A DNA stretch of 64,000 nt. Origin: Prochlorococcus marinus str. MIT 9312. Its GTDB lineage: Bacteria > Cyanobacteriota > Cyanobacteriia > PCC-6307 > Cyanobiaceae. Positions 24,268-35,600 of the stretch are shown here, piece by piece (within the stretch, counting starts at the first letter, position 1; the number at the start of each line of letters is the position of its first letter). The notes beneath the pieces were generated by a model, which was not told the origin of the DNA, made no database searches, and saw only the letters and a program-made list of their open reading frames with translations. The stretch spans positions 868,001 through 932,000 of the forward strand of contig NC_007577.1 of the NCBI RefSeq assembly GCF_000012645.1, in the 5' to 3' direction. A program made the position numbers and the translations under genes.

Positions 24268-27200
24268 ATGAATTTAAATACTTTAGTTAATTATATTTCA
24301 AACTCACAAATTACTTCTGAATTAATAAAAAAAATTTCAAAAAATAAAGAATTAAATATTGTTGGCTCAAGTAGATATGCAAAATCAATAATCCTAAATA
24401 GCATAGCAAAAAAAGAATATAAAAATATATTATTAATTTGTCCTAATACAGAAATTGCCTACAAATGGATTGGTTATTTTGAAAGTATAAATGATAAAGC
24501 TGTTTTATATTATCCACCAACAGAGCATCTGCCATACGCATCAATTAATAAATCCAAAGAGATTGAATTTACTCAGCTTACTGTTTTATCTAAATTAATA
24601 AAAAAAGAGAAAAAAGAACTTAATATTGTTATATCAACAGAGAGATCACTACAACCTCATCTAATAAATAAAAATTTATTAACTGAAAACAAGTTAGCTT
24701 TGCAAAAAGGTGTTCAAATTGAGCTTCAAGATTTAGCAAATAAACTTACGTTGCTGGGTTATACAAAGGAAAATATTACTTCTACAGAAGGATACTGGAG
24801 TAGAAGAGGGGAAATAATAGATATTTATCCTGTCAATAATGAGTTTCCTATAAGATTAGAATTTTTTGATAATGTAATTGAGAAAATAAGAGAATATGAT
24901 CCACATACACAAAAAACATTAGAAAATATCAATAATATTGAAATAATACATGCTGGATTTGGTTTACTAATAAAAGATAAGTTAAAAAATTTATCTAAAA
25001 ATCATATTTTTAATTCAGAAGATGTAAATAAAAATAACCTTGATCGTTATTTAGGAATAATTGAAAAAAAGCCCTCAAATATAATAGATTTCATAGATAA
25101 GGAAACAATTCTTGTAATTGATGAATTAGAAGATTGTAAAAAATTTACGAATAATTGGTATATAGATTCAGAAATTAATTTTGATAATTTTGCGAATGAA
25201 TTAAATGAAAACCTTAAAAATAATAATATAAATCTAAAGGCTAAGCCTAATTTGCATCTAAAGTTTGACGAAATATTAAATTCACTGGGAAATTTTAATT
25301 TAATAAAGTTGTATGAATTTGAATCTAAAGCCAATATTCATAATAGGTTTTTATTAAACGATAAGAGATTAAATTCATACTCAAAAAATATAGGAAAATT
25401 AGCCAAAGATATAAACAAAAATATAAAAAATAAAGAAAAAGTATGGATCTTATCGGCACAGCCATTGAGAACTAAGACTTTACTTTTTGAGCACGAATGT
25501 AATACAAACTTCTTAAACAATCCTAATGATATTGATGAAGCATTTAAATCAATTAATAATTCAACTCCTTTAATAATAAAAAATAAGAACAATTATGAAA
25601 TCGAGGGTTTTTATCTTCCAATTTGGAAAGTTGTCCTTATAACAGATAAAGAATTATTTTCACAACAATATCTTTTTAATAATGTATTCATAAGAAGAAA
25701 AAAAAGAAGTGTAAATTCAAATATAAATGTGAATAAGATTAGTCCAGGTGATTTTATCGTTCATAAAAATCATGGAATAGGAAAATTTTTAAAAATAGAA
25801 AAAATCAATATAACTGGAGATTCAAGAGATTATTTAGTCATTCAGTATCAAGATGGGAAGATAAGTGTGGCCGCTGATCAATTAGGTAGTGTTAACAGAT
25901 ATAGATCTAGTGGAAAAATAAAGCCAAAAATAAATAAATTAGGAGGGACCGAATGGGAAAGAATAAAAGATAAAAACAAGAAACAAATCAAAAAAGTTGC
26001 TGTCGATATCCTAAAACTTTATGCAAAGAGAGAAAAATTAAAGGGGCACATATACCCAGAAGATGGTCCTTGGCAAGATGAATTAGAGGAATCATTCCCT
26101 TATCAACCAACACCAGATCAAATTACTGCTGTAAAAGAAATAAAATCTGATATGGAAAGCGATAAGCCAATGGACAGGTTAGTTTGTGGAGATGTAGGAT
26201 TTGGCAAAACAGAGGTCGCTGTTCGGGCAATTTTTAAGGCTATTACATCAGGCAAGCAGGTTATATTACTAGCACCTACAACAATATTAGCTCAGCAACA
26301 TTGGAGAACAATAAATAATAGATTTTCACCTTACCCAATAAAAGTATCATTACTCAATAGATTCAAAACCGTTAATGAGAGAAAAGAAATCTATGCAGGA
26401 TTAAAAAATAACAAAATTGATTTAGTAGTAGCAACGCACCAAATTTTAGGGAAAGAAATTGAAATAAAAAACTTAGGGTTACTTGTTATTGATGAAGAAC
26501 AACGATTTGGAGTAAGGCAAAAGGAGAAAATTAAAAAAATTAAAACTAACATAGACGTTTTAACTCTCTCGGCAACTCCAATTCCAAGAACTCTTTATAT
26601 GAGCTTATCTGGACTGAGACAAATGAGCTTACTAAATACTCCTCCTCCATCAAGAAGATCAATAAAAACCTATTTATCTGAAATAGATATGGATGTTATA
26701 AGAACTGCTATTAACCAAGAACTTGATAGGGGAGGTCAAATATTTTATGTTCTTCCAAGAATTTCAGATATTGATCAAGCAGTAAACAAATTAAAAAATA
26801 TGTTTCCGAACTTAAAATTTATTATTGCTCATGGACAAATGAACGAAACAGAGCTTGAAAATAGCATGATTTCCTTTAATAATGGAGAAGTAGATCTCAT
26901 GATATGTACAACGATAATTGAAAGTGGATTAGACATCCCGAAGGTAAATACAATAATTATTGAAGATTCTCATAAATTTGGACTTTCACAACTTTATCAA
27001 TTAAGAGGAAGAGTTGGTAGAAGTGGTATACAAGCACACGCTTGGTTATTTTATCCCAATTTAAATAAAATCAATGATTCTGCAAAACAAAGATTGAAAG
27101 CGATAAAGGATTTTTCGGAACTAGGAAGTGGTTACCAACTTGCAATGAAAGATATGGAAATAAGAGGTGTTGGAAGTTTATTAGGAGAAGAACAAAGTGG

Positions 27201-27792
27201 AAAGGTTAATGCTATTGGATATGATTTGTACATTGAAATGCTCCACGAAGCTATTTCAGAAATTAGTGGACAAGAAATACCAGAAGTTAGTGACACACAA
27301 ATTGATCTGCAAATTAATGCTTTTATACCTGCAACATGGATATTAAACAGGGAAGAAAAACTTGATGCTTACAAATCTGCGACTGAATGCTCTAACAATA
27401 AAGAATTAACTGAATTAGCTAAAGACTGGATTAATAGATATGGAACATTGCCCAAACCTGTTGAGTCATTAATTATGTTGATGAAACTAAAATTAATTGC
27501 TAAAAAATGCGGTTTTAACAAAATAAAACTTAAAAAGCCTAACATTATTATTGAAACAAAATTAAGAAAATCTACTTTTAAAATACTTAAAAATTCATTA
27601 CCTAATAGTGTTCAAAATAAATTTAATTTTAATGAAGGGGAGCTATGCTCCTTTATAACCATAAGAGGTTTAGGAGTTACTGACATTCAAAATCAAATTG
27701 ATCAATTAATGTATTGGTTTGGGTTATTTATTGAAGAAATAAATAATTTTGAAAAAGACCTAAATATTAAAAAAGAAAAAATTATTAAATAA
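24268..27792 (+). CDS. mfd: Transcription-repair coupling factor
   Basis: A 1174-residue DNA translocase that removes RNA polymerase stalled at DNA lesions and recruits UvrA. Domains in order: UvrB-homology region (1-350), RNA-polymerase-interacting domain (about 490-580, GDFIVHKNHGIGKF), helicase motors with Walker A GDVGFGKTE (about 641) and DEEQ box (about 741), the RGRVGRS motif VI and the C-terminal TRCF domain. Full length. Confidence 0.96.
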   Translation: MNLNTLVNYISNSQITSELIKKISKNKELNIVGSSRYAKSIILNSIAKKEYKNILLICPNTEIAYKWIGYFESINDKAVLYYPPTEHLPYASINKSKEIEFTQLTVLSKLIKKEKKELNIVISTERSLQPHLINKNLLTENKLALQKGVQIELQDLANKLTLLGYTKENITSTEGYWSRRGEIIDIYPVNNEFPIRLEFFDNVIEKIREYDPHTQKTLENINNIEIIHAGFGLLIKDKLKNLSKNHIFNSEDVNKNNLDRYLGIIEKKPSNIIDFIDKETILVIDELEDCKKFTNNWYIDSEINFDNFANELNENLKNNNINLKAKPNLHLKFDEILNSLGNFNLIKLYEFESKANIHNRFLLNDKRLNSYSKNIGKLAKDINKNIKNKEKVWILSAQPLRTKTLLFEHECNTNFLNNPNDIDEAFKSINNSTPLIIKNKNNYEIEGFYLPIWKVVLITDKELFSQQYLFNNVFIRRKKRSVNSNINVNKISPGDFIVHKNHGIGKFLKIEKINITGDSRDYLVIQYQDGKISVAADQLGSVNRYRSSGKIKPKINKLGGTEWERIKDKNKKQIKKVAVDILKLYAKREKLKGHIYPEDGPWQDELEESFPYQPTPDQITAVKEIKSDMESDKPMDRLVCGDVGFGKTEVAVRAIFKAITSGKQVILLAPTTILAQQHWRTINNRFSPYPIKVSLLNRFKTVNERKEIYAGLKNNKIDLVVATHQILGKEIEIKNLGLLVIDEEQRFGVRQKEKIKKIKTNIDVLTLSATPIPRTLYMSLSGLRQMSLLNTPPPSRRSIKTYLSEIDMDVIRTAINQELDRGGQIFYVLPRISDIDQAVNKLKNMFPNLKFIIAHGQMNETELENSMISFNNGEVDLMICTTIIESGLDIPKVNTIIIEDSHKFGLSQLYQLRGRVGRSGIQAHAWLFYPNLNKINDSAKQRLKAIKDFSELGSGYQLAMKDMEIRGVGSLLGEEQSGKVNAIGYDLYIEMLHEAISEISGQEIPEVSDTQIDLQINAFIPATWILNREEKLDAYKSATECSNNKELTELAKDWINRYGTLPKPVESLIMLMKLKLIAKKCGFNKIKLKKPNIIIETKLRKSTFKILKNSLPNSVQNKFNFNEGELCSFITIRGLGVTDIQNQIDQLMYWFGLFIEEINNFEKDLNIKKEKIIK

Positions 27793-27852
27793 TTATTTAA
27801 AATCCGCGAATAACTTTAATTTTCGTTAGGTTTATAAAAATTTTTTTATTAA

Positions 27853-28014
27853 ATGGGTGAATATATAGACGTCGGAATTCAAAATTCGATTTTACCCTTA
27901 ACAATAATTCTGTCATCACTTGTGCTTGGAATTTACGCGCTTTTAGGTGTCGAAACAGAAAATGATGATGATGACTCGGATTCAGGAAGTGGTGGCTTAA
28001 TGCAACCAATCTGA
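27853..28014 (+). CDS. 53-aa single-span membrane protein with acidic tail
   Basis: ATG to TGA, 53 residues: a short lead (MGEYIDVGIQNS), one membrane span (about 13-31) and a tail containing DDDDSDSGSGG. It is the real gene here; the opposite-strand reading is an antisense artefact. It follows mfd and meets the 122-residue membrane gene tail to tail. Function unknown. Confidence 0.65.
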   Translation: MGEYIDVGIQNSILPLTIILSSLVLGIYALLGVETENDDDDSDSGSGGLMQPI

Positions 28015-28017
28015 AAT

Positions 28018-28386
28018 TTATTTATAAGTTAATTGTTTTGACTTTCTATTAAAAACCTTAAATAATCTATTAAAAGATCCCATTAATAAAATCAAAGCAC
28101 TAAACGAAGAAACAATAATAAAAATCACCAAAGATATCTCATAGAGATTTGAAAAGAGATCAATTATTAATGTAAAAGATTTATTAAAATTTGCAGGTAG
28201 ATTTTGTAGCAGCAAATTTTTATTAGGAATTAAATAATTTATATAAAACAATAAAAAACTCAAAATAAACAAAAAAGCAGATTCAGAAAATAATCTTCTT
28301 TTAGATTTTCTCCTTAAACTTAATTTTTTTTTAAAAATATATTTATCAGACTTCATATTCAAATTTGGGATCTTTAAATCTGCCAT
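28018..28386 (-). CDS. 122-aa membrane protein, unknown
   Basis: A strongly basic N-terminal third (KKKLSLRRKSKRR) followed by two membrane spans (about 35-52 and 80-103) and a basic end. The charge suggests both ends are cytoplasmic. It is separated by 90 bases from the DUF4335 gene upstream. No family recognised. Confidence 0.6.
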   Translation of the reverse strand: MADLKIPNLNMKSDKYIFKKKLSLRRKSKRRLFSESAFLFILSFLLFYINYLIPNKNLLLQNLPANFNKSFTLIIDLFSNLYEISLVIFIIVSSFSALILLMGSFNRLFKVFNRKSKQLTYK

Positions 28387-28476
28387 ATTTCAAAATTCAA
28401 AGAATTAATTAATAATTTATTTTGAAAACAAAATTAACCCATAGTATCGTTTTTATAGTTGGGATGCTACATATCT

Positions 28477-29067
28477 TTATTTTAGATTAATTAGTTCATT
28501 TTTTTCTTTATTTTCAGGGGGACTATAAAAATAAATAAGCGTAAATGAAAATAGAACCAAAGAACAAATTGAGAAGAACGGCGGTAAAAACATTTTTAAA
28601 AAATTAACTTTGTTGTATAACCCAAATCTAACTTTTTTAGGAATATTATTAAAATCAATAGATTTTTTTATTCTAACTTTTGATGATTCATTTAACTGGT
28701 CAAAACAATTTATGATATCGGACAACAATGAATTACCAATCTTGATAATTAATGGATTAACATCTGGCTTAGAGCTCTTAAGAACAATATTATGTATGTG
28801 GAGACTATCTGCTTTTATATCGATTAATCTGGACTCATATAATGGTATTTCATTAGTTATTAGGAGATTTGAATAAATATAAAATGCATCCATAATTTGA
28901 ACTAAATGTTCAATTTTGCCTTCAATAAGTGGTTTATCAATAATGTTTAATTTCCAATCTGAAATTATTGATATTTGACCTTTATTTTCATTATTTGAGT
29001 AATCTGGTAATCCTTTTATTTCCAGACTAACTGAAGACTGATGAAATGATAATCTATTTTGCAACAT
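28477..29067 (-). CDS. DUF4335-like protein
   Basis: A 196-residue protein with a beta-rich N-terminal domain (SSVSLEIKGLPDYS, SDWKLNIIDKPLIEGK) and one C-terminal membrane span (about 160-182). The layout and the pairing with a DUF3038 gene, from which it is separated by 1 base, match the cyanobacterial DUF4335/DUF3038 pair. The function of both is unknown. Confidence 0.55.
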   Translation of the reverse strand: MLQNRLSFHQSSVSLEIKGLPDYSNNENKGQISIISDWKLNIIDKPLIEGKIEHLVQIMDAFYIYSNLLITNEIPLYESRLIDIKADSLHIHNIVLKSSKPDVNPLIIKIGNSLLSDIINCFDQLNESSKVRIKKSIDFNNIPKKVRFGLYNKVNFLKMFLPPFFSICSLVLFSFTLIYFYSPPENKEKNELINLK

Positions 29068-29068
29068 A

Positions 29069-29593
29069 TTAAAAATTAAATAGAAAATGCTTTAACTTTT
29101 CACTGCCCTCATTAGAAATACAGAGGGACAACGTTAATAAAGATTTTATAATAATTTCATCATTTTCACTTTTAGTTAAAAGCTTTTTTACTTTCATACT
29201 ATTTATATTAAACCTCTCATTAATTAACTCTATAAATCTCTTATGAAAATCATTCCAAATAACTGAATTCTTTTTAGGATCTTCTTTAGATTGAAGTATC
29301 TCTCTTATGTAAGGATATAAATATTTAGACATTTCAACAGTAATTTTTATTAATGCATCATATTCCTGTGATTTAATATTGTTATTAATATAAGATTTTC
29401 TCAATGGATTATTATTCCTTAGTTTCCAAATAGTAATTTTATTTGGCAAAATGTTACTTAAGTTAAGCCTATTTGATAAAGCATAAAAAGATTGAATACC
29501 ATTTAAATCTATGGTCTCTAGTATTAATAATAATAAATCAAGCTTCTCTATTGATTGTCTTGATACCTGATTCCCTTTAGTTAAAACAGTAAT
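29069..29593 (-). CDS. DUF3038-like protein with a non-canonical or missing start codon
   Basis: The frame is open from 29617 down to the TAA at 29069. The only standard start (TTG at 29449) gives 126 residues but leaves out an N-terminal stretch, KLDLLLLILETIDLNG then ALSNRLNLSNILPN, that looks like the conserved DUF3038 N-terminus. No ATG, GTG or TTG lies upstream of it in frame. An ATT at 29593 or an ATA at 29551 or 29602 are possible starts. The 5' end given is a guess. Confidence 0.55.
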   Translation of the reverse strand: MTVLTKGNQVSRQSIEKLDLLLLILETIDLNGIQSFYALSNRLNLSNILPNKITIWKLRNNNPLRKSYINNNIKSQEYDALIKITVEMSKYLYPYIREILQSKEDPKKNSVIWNDFHKRFIELINERFNINSMKVKKLLTKSENDEIIIKSLLTLSLCISNEGSEKLKHFLFNF

Positions 29594-29631
29594 TGTTCTT
29601 ATTAAGATATGAGTTAATTATAACAGAATTA

Positions 29632-29829
29632 TTATTCCATTTTTTGAAATAAATGTGAATATAACTTATCAAGTTCATCAATATTTATCATTCCATAACT
29701 CCATAATAAGATAGGTAAGGGAGTCTTATTTTTTAAAGCTAATTTTAGACCAAGTTCAATAGATGACTCATCTAAACCTATTTCATTAAGTAAATAAATC
29801 AACATTCCCTTAGATACATAATTATTCAT
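29632..29829 (-). CDS. DUF2949 protein
   Basis: A 65-residue helical protein with the DUF2949 pattern: LIYLLNEIGLDESSIELGLKLA, then LPILLWSYGMINIDELDKLYSHL. The family is small and cyanobacterial, function unknown. It lies just upstream of the DUF3038-like frame on the same strand, so these minus-strand genes are probably transcribed together. Confidence 0.75.
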   Translation of the reverse strand: MNNYVSKGMLIYLLNEIGLDESSIELGLKLALKNKTPLPILLWSYGMINIDELDKLYSHLFQKME

Positions 29830-29834
29830 GAGTT

Positions 29835-30989
29835 TTATTTAATTCTTGAGTAAATAAGAGATTTAGTCATTTGATTAAGGACTAATTTTCTTATAAAAAG
29901 AAAATTATTTAAAAGTAAAAATGAAAATTTTCTTATTGGAAATAAGAATATGTTTCGATTTGCAAAAATTGATATCAAAGAGTCAGTTATGAAAATAGTA
30001 AAAATAATATCTAAAATCCTGCTTGAAAAAAACTTAAATTTAAATAAAAACAAATGCCTTTTAGTAATAGAATTTTTTTTATTAAAAAGATCAAAAACAG
30101 TATTAACATCTCTCCAACAACTATTTAGACCCTGACCTCCCACAGGATGAAATGTATGAAATGCATCACCTAAAAAAATGAATTTTTTAAAATTTAAAAC
30201 TGGTAAATTCAAAGATAATGAAACAGGAAATATATTAAATTCGCCAATTATTTGATCAAATTTAAATTCATTAGGCAGGATAGTTGATAAATTATCAATC
30301 AAAAAATTCTTATCAGAATTTAACCTTTCAATAGACTTTAATGTACTTGAAGTCCAAATTACTTGATATATGTTTTTTTCTAAAGGCAATAATGCTAGTG
30401 GGCCTTCTTTTCTAAAAATTTCGTAAGCACACTTCTCACAATTACCTCTAAGAGAAACCTTAAAGGTTAAACAGGACTGATGATAAGATTTTCTTATATC
30501 TATAAAATCTAACAATTTTTTTTCAAGAGAGTTTGCTCCTGTGGCAAAGAATTGATAATCAAATATTATTTTTTTATTTAATAGTTTTTGTGGCGTCATA
30601 AAAAAAATATTGTCATAATTATCAATCTCTCGAAAAAATACATTCATAAGATCTGAATGTTTTACTACCCAGCCAATATTTTCAGCAGAACTTATATCAT
30701 CATCTAAATCAAAGGTTGTTAATTTAGTAGTAGCAGAGGTTACGCTGTCTGATATTGAAAGGGTATCAAAACCAAATAAATATGGTTCTAATTTTTCCCA
30801 AAGTCTGAATTTTGATAAGATTTTTCTTGTTGAATGAGTAATTGCATAAGTTTTATCCTTATCGATTAATCTGTCTCTTACTAATAAATCAGTTAAAAAA
30901 ATATTGCAATTAAATTTTGAAAGTACAATTGAAAGTAATAAGCCTGTTGGACCGGAGCCAACAATTTTAAAATTGAATCTATTTTTCAT
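29835..30989 (-). CDS. UbiH/Coq6-type FAD-dependent monooxygenase
   Basis: 384 residues from the ATG at 30989. A longer start at 31043 would overlap the next gene and precede the FAD fold by too much. The dinucleotide-binding motif VGSGPTGLLLSI is at the N-terminus and the second FAD motif GDAFHTFHPVGGQGLN near residue 275. This is the aromatic-ring hydroxylase family; in cyanobacteria a role in quinone or other isoprenoid modification is likely but not certain. Confidence 0.8.
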   Translation of the reverse strand: MKNRFNFKIVGSGPTGLLLSIVLSKFNCNIFLTDLLVRDRLIDKDKTYAITHSTRKILSKFRLWEKLEPYLFGFDTLSISDSVTSATTKLTTFDLDDDISSAENIGWVVKHSDLMNVFFREIDNYDNIFFMTPQKLLNKKIIFDYQFFATGANSLEKKLLDFIDIRKSYHQSCLTFKVSLRGNCEKCAYEIFRKEGPLALLPLEKNIYQVIWTSSTLKSIERLNSDKNFLIDNLSTILPNEFKFDQIIGEFNIFPVSLSLNLPVLNFKKFIFLGDAFHTFHPVGGQGLNSCWRDVNTVFDLFNKKNSITKRHLFLFKFKFFSSRILDIIFTIFITDSLISIFANRNIFLFPIRKFSFLLLNNFLFIRKLVLNQMTKSLIYSRIK

Positions 30990-31008
30990 CAGAAAATATA
31001 AATAACAT

Positions 31009-31650
31009 CTATCTTTTGATATAAATATAGCAAATCTCCTCAAATGCTGGTCTCAATAAATAGGGGTATTCACCAACCCATAAATTAATTTCTGGCAACC
31101 AGGCATCTGTTAAATTAAAATCTCTGTCAAAATTACGGTTATTAGATGTTAATAAACATCTAATACTAGAGCCCACTCTAATTTGACTGTGCTTATTTTC
31201 CATTGGGAAACTTAACTTTTCTAAATAACCATCTTCATCTTCTAATTCAAGTACTAACCAAGTCCTTTTATTTTCTATCACCTCCAATTGACCTTGTCTA
31301 TTAGATTGTTCTCTTGAACTTTCAATCTTCTCTGTTTTATATATATCTGATACATAACCATCAAATATAGTAAAAAATTTATATTTCCTTATTTGCATAT
31401 TTTTTCTACTTGATTCAAGAATTGGCCCCCAGATGATATACAAAAAGAAAGCAACACAAAGCAATAACCAAAAATTGTTTGTTTGATCTCCAGTTGAACT
31501 AATAATTAATGAGATAAATCCCCCAATTGAAGAAACTATAACTCTTTGAAGAATTTTTCTTGGATTACCCAATGTATATTTAAATTGACTCCCAGTACCA
31601 ACTGCAGGAATAAGTTTCGAGATTTGATTTGAATTAATTGGAATTAGCAT
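31009..31650 (-). CDS. Conserved cyanobacterial membrane protein, unknown
   Basis: 213 residues with two adjacent membrane spans (about 37-52 and 58-76) and a soluble C-terminal domain containing RTWLVLELEDEDGYLEKLSF and TDAWLPEINLWVGEYPYL. It lies 1 base after dapB and 20 bases before the UbiH-type gene. Homologues are sometimes labelled as transporter permeases, but two spans do not support that. Confidence 0.65.
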   Translation of the reverse strand: MLIPINSNQISKLIPAVGTGSQFKYTLGNPRKILQRVIVSSIGGFISLIISSTGDQTNNFWLLLCVAFFLYIIWGPILESSRKNMQIRKYKFFTIFDGYVSDIYKTEKIESSREQSNRQGQLEVIENKRTWLVLELEDEDGYLEKLSFPMENKHSQIRVGSSIRCLLTSNNRNFDRDFNLTDAWLPEINLWVGEYPYLLRPAFEEICYIYIKR

Positions 31651-31651
31651 T

Positions 31652-32500
31652 TTAAAAAATCAATTTTTCAAGTCCGTAAACTAGAGATTCATAATTACCT
31701 ATTTTTTTTACCGCCTGTAAAACACCTGGCATATATGCTTTTCTATCAATAGTGTCATGCTTAATTGTGTAAGTTTCACCAGGGGATCCCATAATTACTA
31801 ATTGATGGGCTAATAATCCTGGTAATCGTACCGAATGTATATTTATTCCTGAATCCCTAAGCCCTCCTCGCACACCCTTCAATGACTCAGACTCATTTAC
31901 TAAACTCTGATTAAATTTCTTTGGATATTCTTCAATCATTTCTGCAGTTTTTATACATGTTCCGCTTGGAGAATCTGCTTTTTGATTATGGTGCATCTCT
32001 ATTAATTCAATATTGTCATAAAACCTTGCGGCAACTGATGCTGCTTGCTGAAGAAGAACCATACCTACTGAAAAATTAGGTATTATTGCACAACCCACAG
32101 ATGCTTTCTGAGCAAAAACAGACAAGTCTTTTATTTGAGAAGGAGTAAGACCTGTTGTTCCGACTACTGGTGAAATACCATATGCGATAGCTGATCTTGT
32201 ATTTTCATAAACAGATTCAGGATGTGTGAAATCAACCAAGACTGGTTTGATATTTTCATTTCTGTAATTTTGACTAACAGAACACAAAGTCCCCTCAAAA
32301 TCATTTGAAAGAAAAACATCACAACTTTTTACTTTCAATAATTCAGCAATATTCGATCCATTGTTCTTTTCGTTTATGTCAATTGCTGCAACAAGTTCAC
32401 AATCAGTTGAATTTAATACAGAATTAACAACTTCGCTTCCCATTCTGCCTAAAGCTCCGGAGACTAGTACTGGTATGGGTTTTTTAGAATTTTCAGTCAT
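31652..32500 (-). CDS. dapB: 4-hydroxy-tetrahydrodipicolinate reductase
   Basis: A 282-residue NAD(P)H-dependent enzyme of lysine/diaminopimelate synthesis. The N-terminal nucleotide-binding motif is [12 protein letters not shown]. The substrate motif [15 protein letters not shown] (about residues 175-190) carries the conserved His pair and Lys. Length is normal. It is divergent from chlH across about 100 bases that must hold both promoters. Confidence 0.95.
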   Translation of the reverse strand: MTENSKKPIPVLVSGALGRMGSEVVNSVLNSTDCELVAAIDINEKNNGSNIAELLKVKSCDVFLSNDFEGTLCSVSQNYRNENIKPVLVDFTHPESVYENTRSAIAYGISPVVGTTGLTPSQIKDLSVFAQKASVGCAIIPNFSVGMVLLQQAASVAARFYDNIELIEMHHNQKADSPSGTCIKTAEMIEEYPKKFNQSLVNESESLKGVRGGLRDSGINIHSVRLPGLLAHQLVIMGSPGETYTIKHDTIDRKAYMPGVLQAVKKIGNYESLVYGLEKLIF

Positions 32501-32602
32501 TTTTGAAAAATTTTTTTTTTAAAAGGTTGTTACACGCTATTTATATTGCACACAATAACGTCATTTCATTCGTAGGCTGGTAGAAATACTTAAATAAAAT
32601 CA

Positions 32603-35600
32603 ATGTTTACGCAGGTCCGCTCAGCAAAACGCAGAGTATCTCCTGTTGAGGATAACAAACACAAAGTTGTAATAAAAGCAGTTTATGTTGTCCTTGAGCC
32701 ACAATACCAAAATTCCTTAACGGAAGCTGCGAAGTCAATAAATGAAATGAATGGCCCAATAGGTATAGACCTTAGTGGCTATCTAATTGAAGAACTTAGA
32801 AATGAAAATAATTTTACAGATTTTAAAGCTGACATATCAAATGCGGATATATTTGTTGCTTCCCTAATTTTTATCGAAGATCTAGCACAAAAAGTAGTTG
32901 ATGCTGTTTCTCCATACAAAGACAAACTTAAAGCATCTATTGTCTTCCCCTCGATGCCAGAAGTAATGAGATTAAATAAGTTAGGTTCATTTAGTATGGC
33001 TCAATTGGGTCAATCTAAAAGTATAATTGGAGATTTAATAAAAAAGAAAAAAGAATCTGATGGAGCAAGCTTCCAAGATTCAATGTTGAAATTGTTAAAT
33101 ACACTACCATCAATACTTAAATATCTACCAGTAGAAAAAGCTCAAGATGCGAGAACATTTATACTGAGTTTTCAATATTGGTTAGGTGGTACGACTGAGA
33201 ACTTAAAAAACTTCTTGTTAATGATTTCTGAAAAATATGCAGTTTCAGAGGACATAAAAGATCAAATAGAAGAATTCAAAATACAAGATCCTGAAACCTT
33301 CCCAGATTTAGGTATTTGGCATCCTCTGGCTCCATGTATGTTTGAAAGTCTTAAAGAATATCAAATTTGGGAAAATAACAGGAAAGACATTAACCCTAAA
33401 GATGACAATACTCCAACAATAGGATTAGTACTTCAAAGGAGCCATATAGTTACCGGAGATGATGCTCATTACGTTGCTGTAATACAAGAGTTGGAATATA
33501 GAGGAGCAAGAGTTCTTCCCATTTTCTGTGGAGGTCTAGATTTTTCTAAGCCAGTCAACGAATTTTATTATGATTCAATAAATAAAGATACACCAATTAT
33601 AGATGGAGTCGTATCTCTGACAGGATTTGCACTAGTTGGAGGCCCCGCAAGACAAGATCATCCTAAAGCTATTGAAGCTCTAAAAAAACTAAACAGACCT
33701 TATATGGTTGCACTTCCATTAGTTTTTCAAACTACTCAAGAATGGGAAGATAGTGATTTAGGACTACACCCAGTGCAGGTAGCACTTCAAATTGCAATTC
33801 CAGAACTAGATGGTGCAATTGAACCTATCATTCTCTCAGGTCGTGACGATGCTACAGGTAAGGCACACACACTCCAAGATAGAGTAGATGTAATTGCTGG
33901 AAGGGCTATAAAATGGTCAACTTTACGTGTTAAGCAAAGAAAAGATAAAAAATTAGCTATTACAGTATTTAGTTTTCCTCCAGACAAAGGGAATGTAGGT
34001 ACAGCTGCATATTTGAATGTTTTCGGTTCAATTTACAGAGTTCTTCGCGAAATGAAATCAAAAGGATATCAAATAGAAGGACTTCCAAGTAATTCAAAAG
34101 AATTAATGGAAAAAGTAATTAATAATCCTGAAGCAATGGATGGTTCTCCCGAATTAAACATTGCCCATAAGATGTCAGTAAGTGAATATGAAGAGTTCAC
34201 ACCATATTCACAAAGACTTGAAGAGAATTGGGGTAAGCCACCTGGAAACCTAAATAGTGACGGACAAAACCTACTTATATATGGAAAACATTTTGGAAAT
34301 GTTTTTATAGGCGTTCAACCCACATTCGGTTATGAAGGTGATCCAATGAGACTACTTTATTCAAGAAGTGCTAGTCCTCATCATGGTTTTGCAGCTTATT
34401 ACACTTATGTAGAAAAAATATGGGGTGCAGATGCTGTTCTTCATTTTGGAACTCACGGTTCACTTGAATTTATGCCAGGTAAACAGATGGGTATGAGTGA
34501 AACATGTTATCCGGATTCTCTTATTGGATCATTACCAAATTTGTATTATTATGCGGCGAACAATCCTTCTGAAGCAACAATCGCAAAAAGAAGGGGATAT
34601 GCCTCAACTATTAGCTATTTGACTCCCCCAGCAGAAAATGCAGGGCTTTACAAGGGACTTAAAGAACTTAGTGAGCTTGTCGGCTCTTATCAACAACTAA
34701 GAGAAAATAGTAGGGGAATTCAAATTGTTAATGCAATAGTTGAAACTTCTAAACAGTGTAATCTTGATAAAGATGTTGATCTCCCTGCAAAAAATATAGA
34801 AGAACTTTCTCTAGATGAAAGAGATCTATTTGTTGGCAATATCTACAAACAGTTAATGGAAATAGAAAGTAGATTATTACCGTGTGGTCTTCATACCATC
34901 GGAGAAGCTCCAACTGCTGAAGAAGCTGTAGCAACCTTGGTAAACATAGCATCTTTAGAAAGAGAACAAGAGGGCTTAAGATCTCTCCCTGGACTACTGG
35001 CAGAATCCCTAGATCTTACTATTGACCAAATTTATGATGGTAATAATAAAGGTGAACTCAAATTTGTAGAGTTAAATGAAAAAATCATAAAAACTGCAAG
35101 AGAATCAATATTTGCTATGGTTAAATCTTTAAAAATTGTCGATGGTAGAGTTTATCTAGAAAAATCACTTCTTTCTAAACTTTTTGATTTTCTTAAAGTA
35201 TTTGGTATAAATCTACCCACTCCATGGTTAAGAGTATGTAGATTTAATGGATTTAATGAAATAAATCAGAAGGAATTAAATAAATTATTTGATTATTTAC
35301 TTTTCTGCTTGGAACAAGTCTGTGCAGACAAAGAAATGGATAGCCTTATTAAAGCATTAGATGGTAATTATGTTTTGCCAGGACCAGGAGGAGATCCCAT
35401 AAGAAATCCAGGTGTTTTGCCTAGCGGTAAAAACATACATGCACTTGATCCTCAATCAATTCCAACTACAGCAGCAGTAGCCGCAGCAAAGTCTGTTGTT
35501 GACAAATTAATAGAAAGACAAAAGGAAGAGCAAGGTAATTGGCCTGAAACAATTGCGTGTGTTTTATGGGGCACAGATAACATCAAAACTTATGGAGAAT

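Noticed and set aside
27797-28009. A 70-residue minus-strand ORF downstream of mfd
   Set aside because: The plus strand here encodes a sensible 53-residue single-span protein; the antisense His-rich peptide has no support.
31009-31043. Longer start of the UbiH-type gene at 31043
   Set aside because: It would overlap the upstream gene and put 18 extra residues before the FAD motif; the ATG at 30989 fits better.
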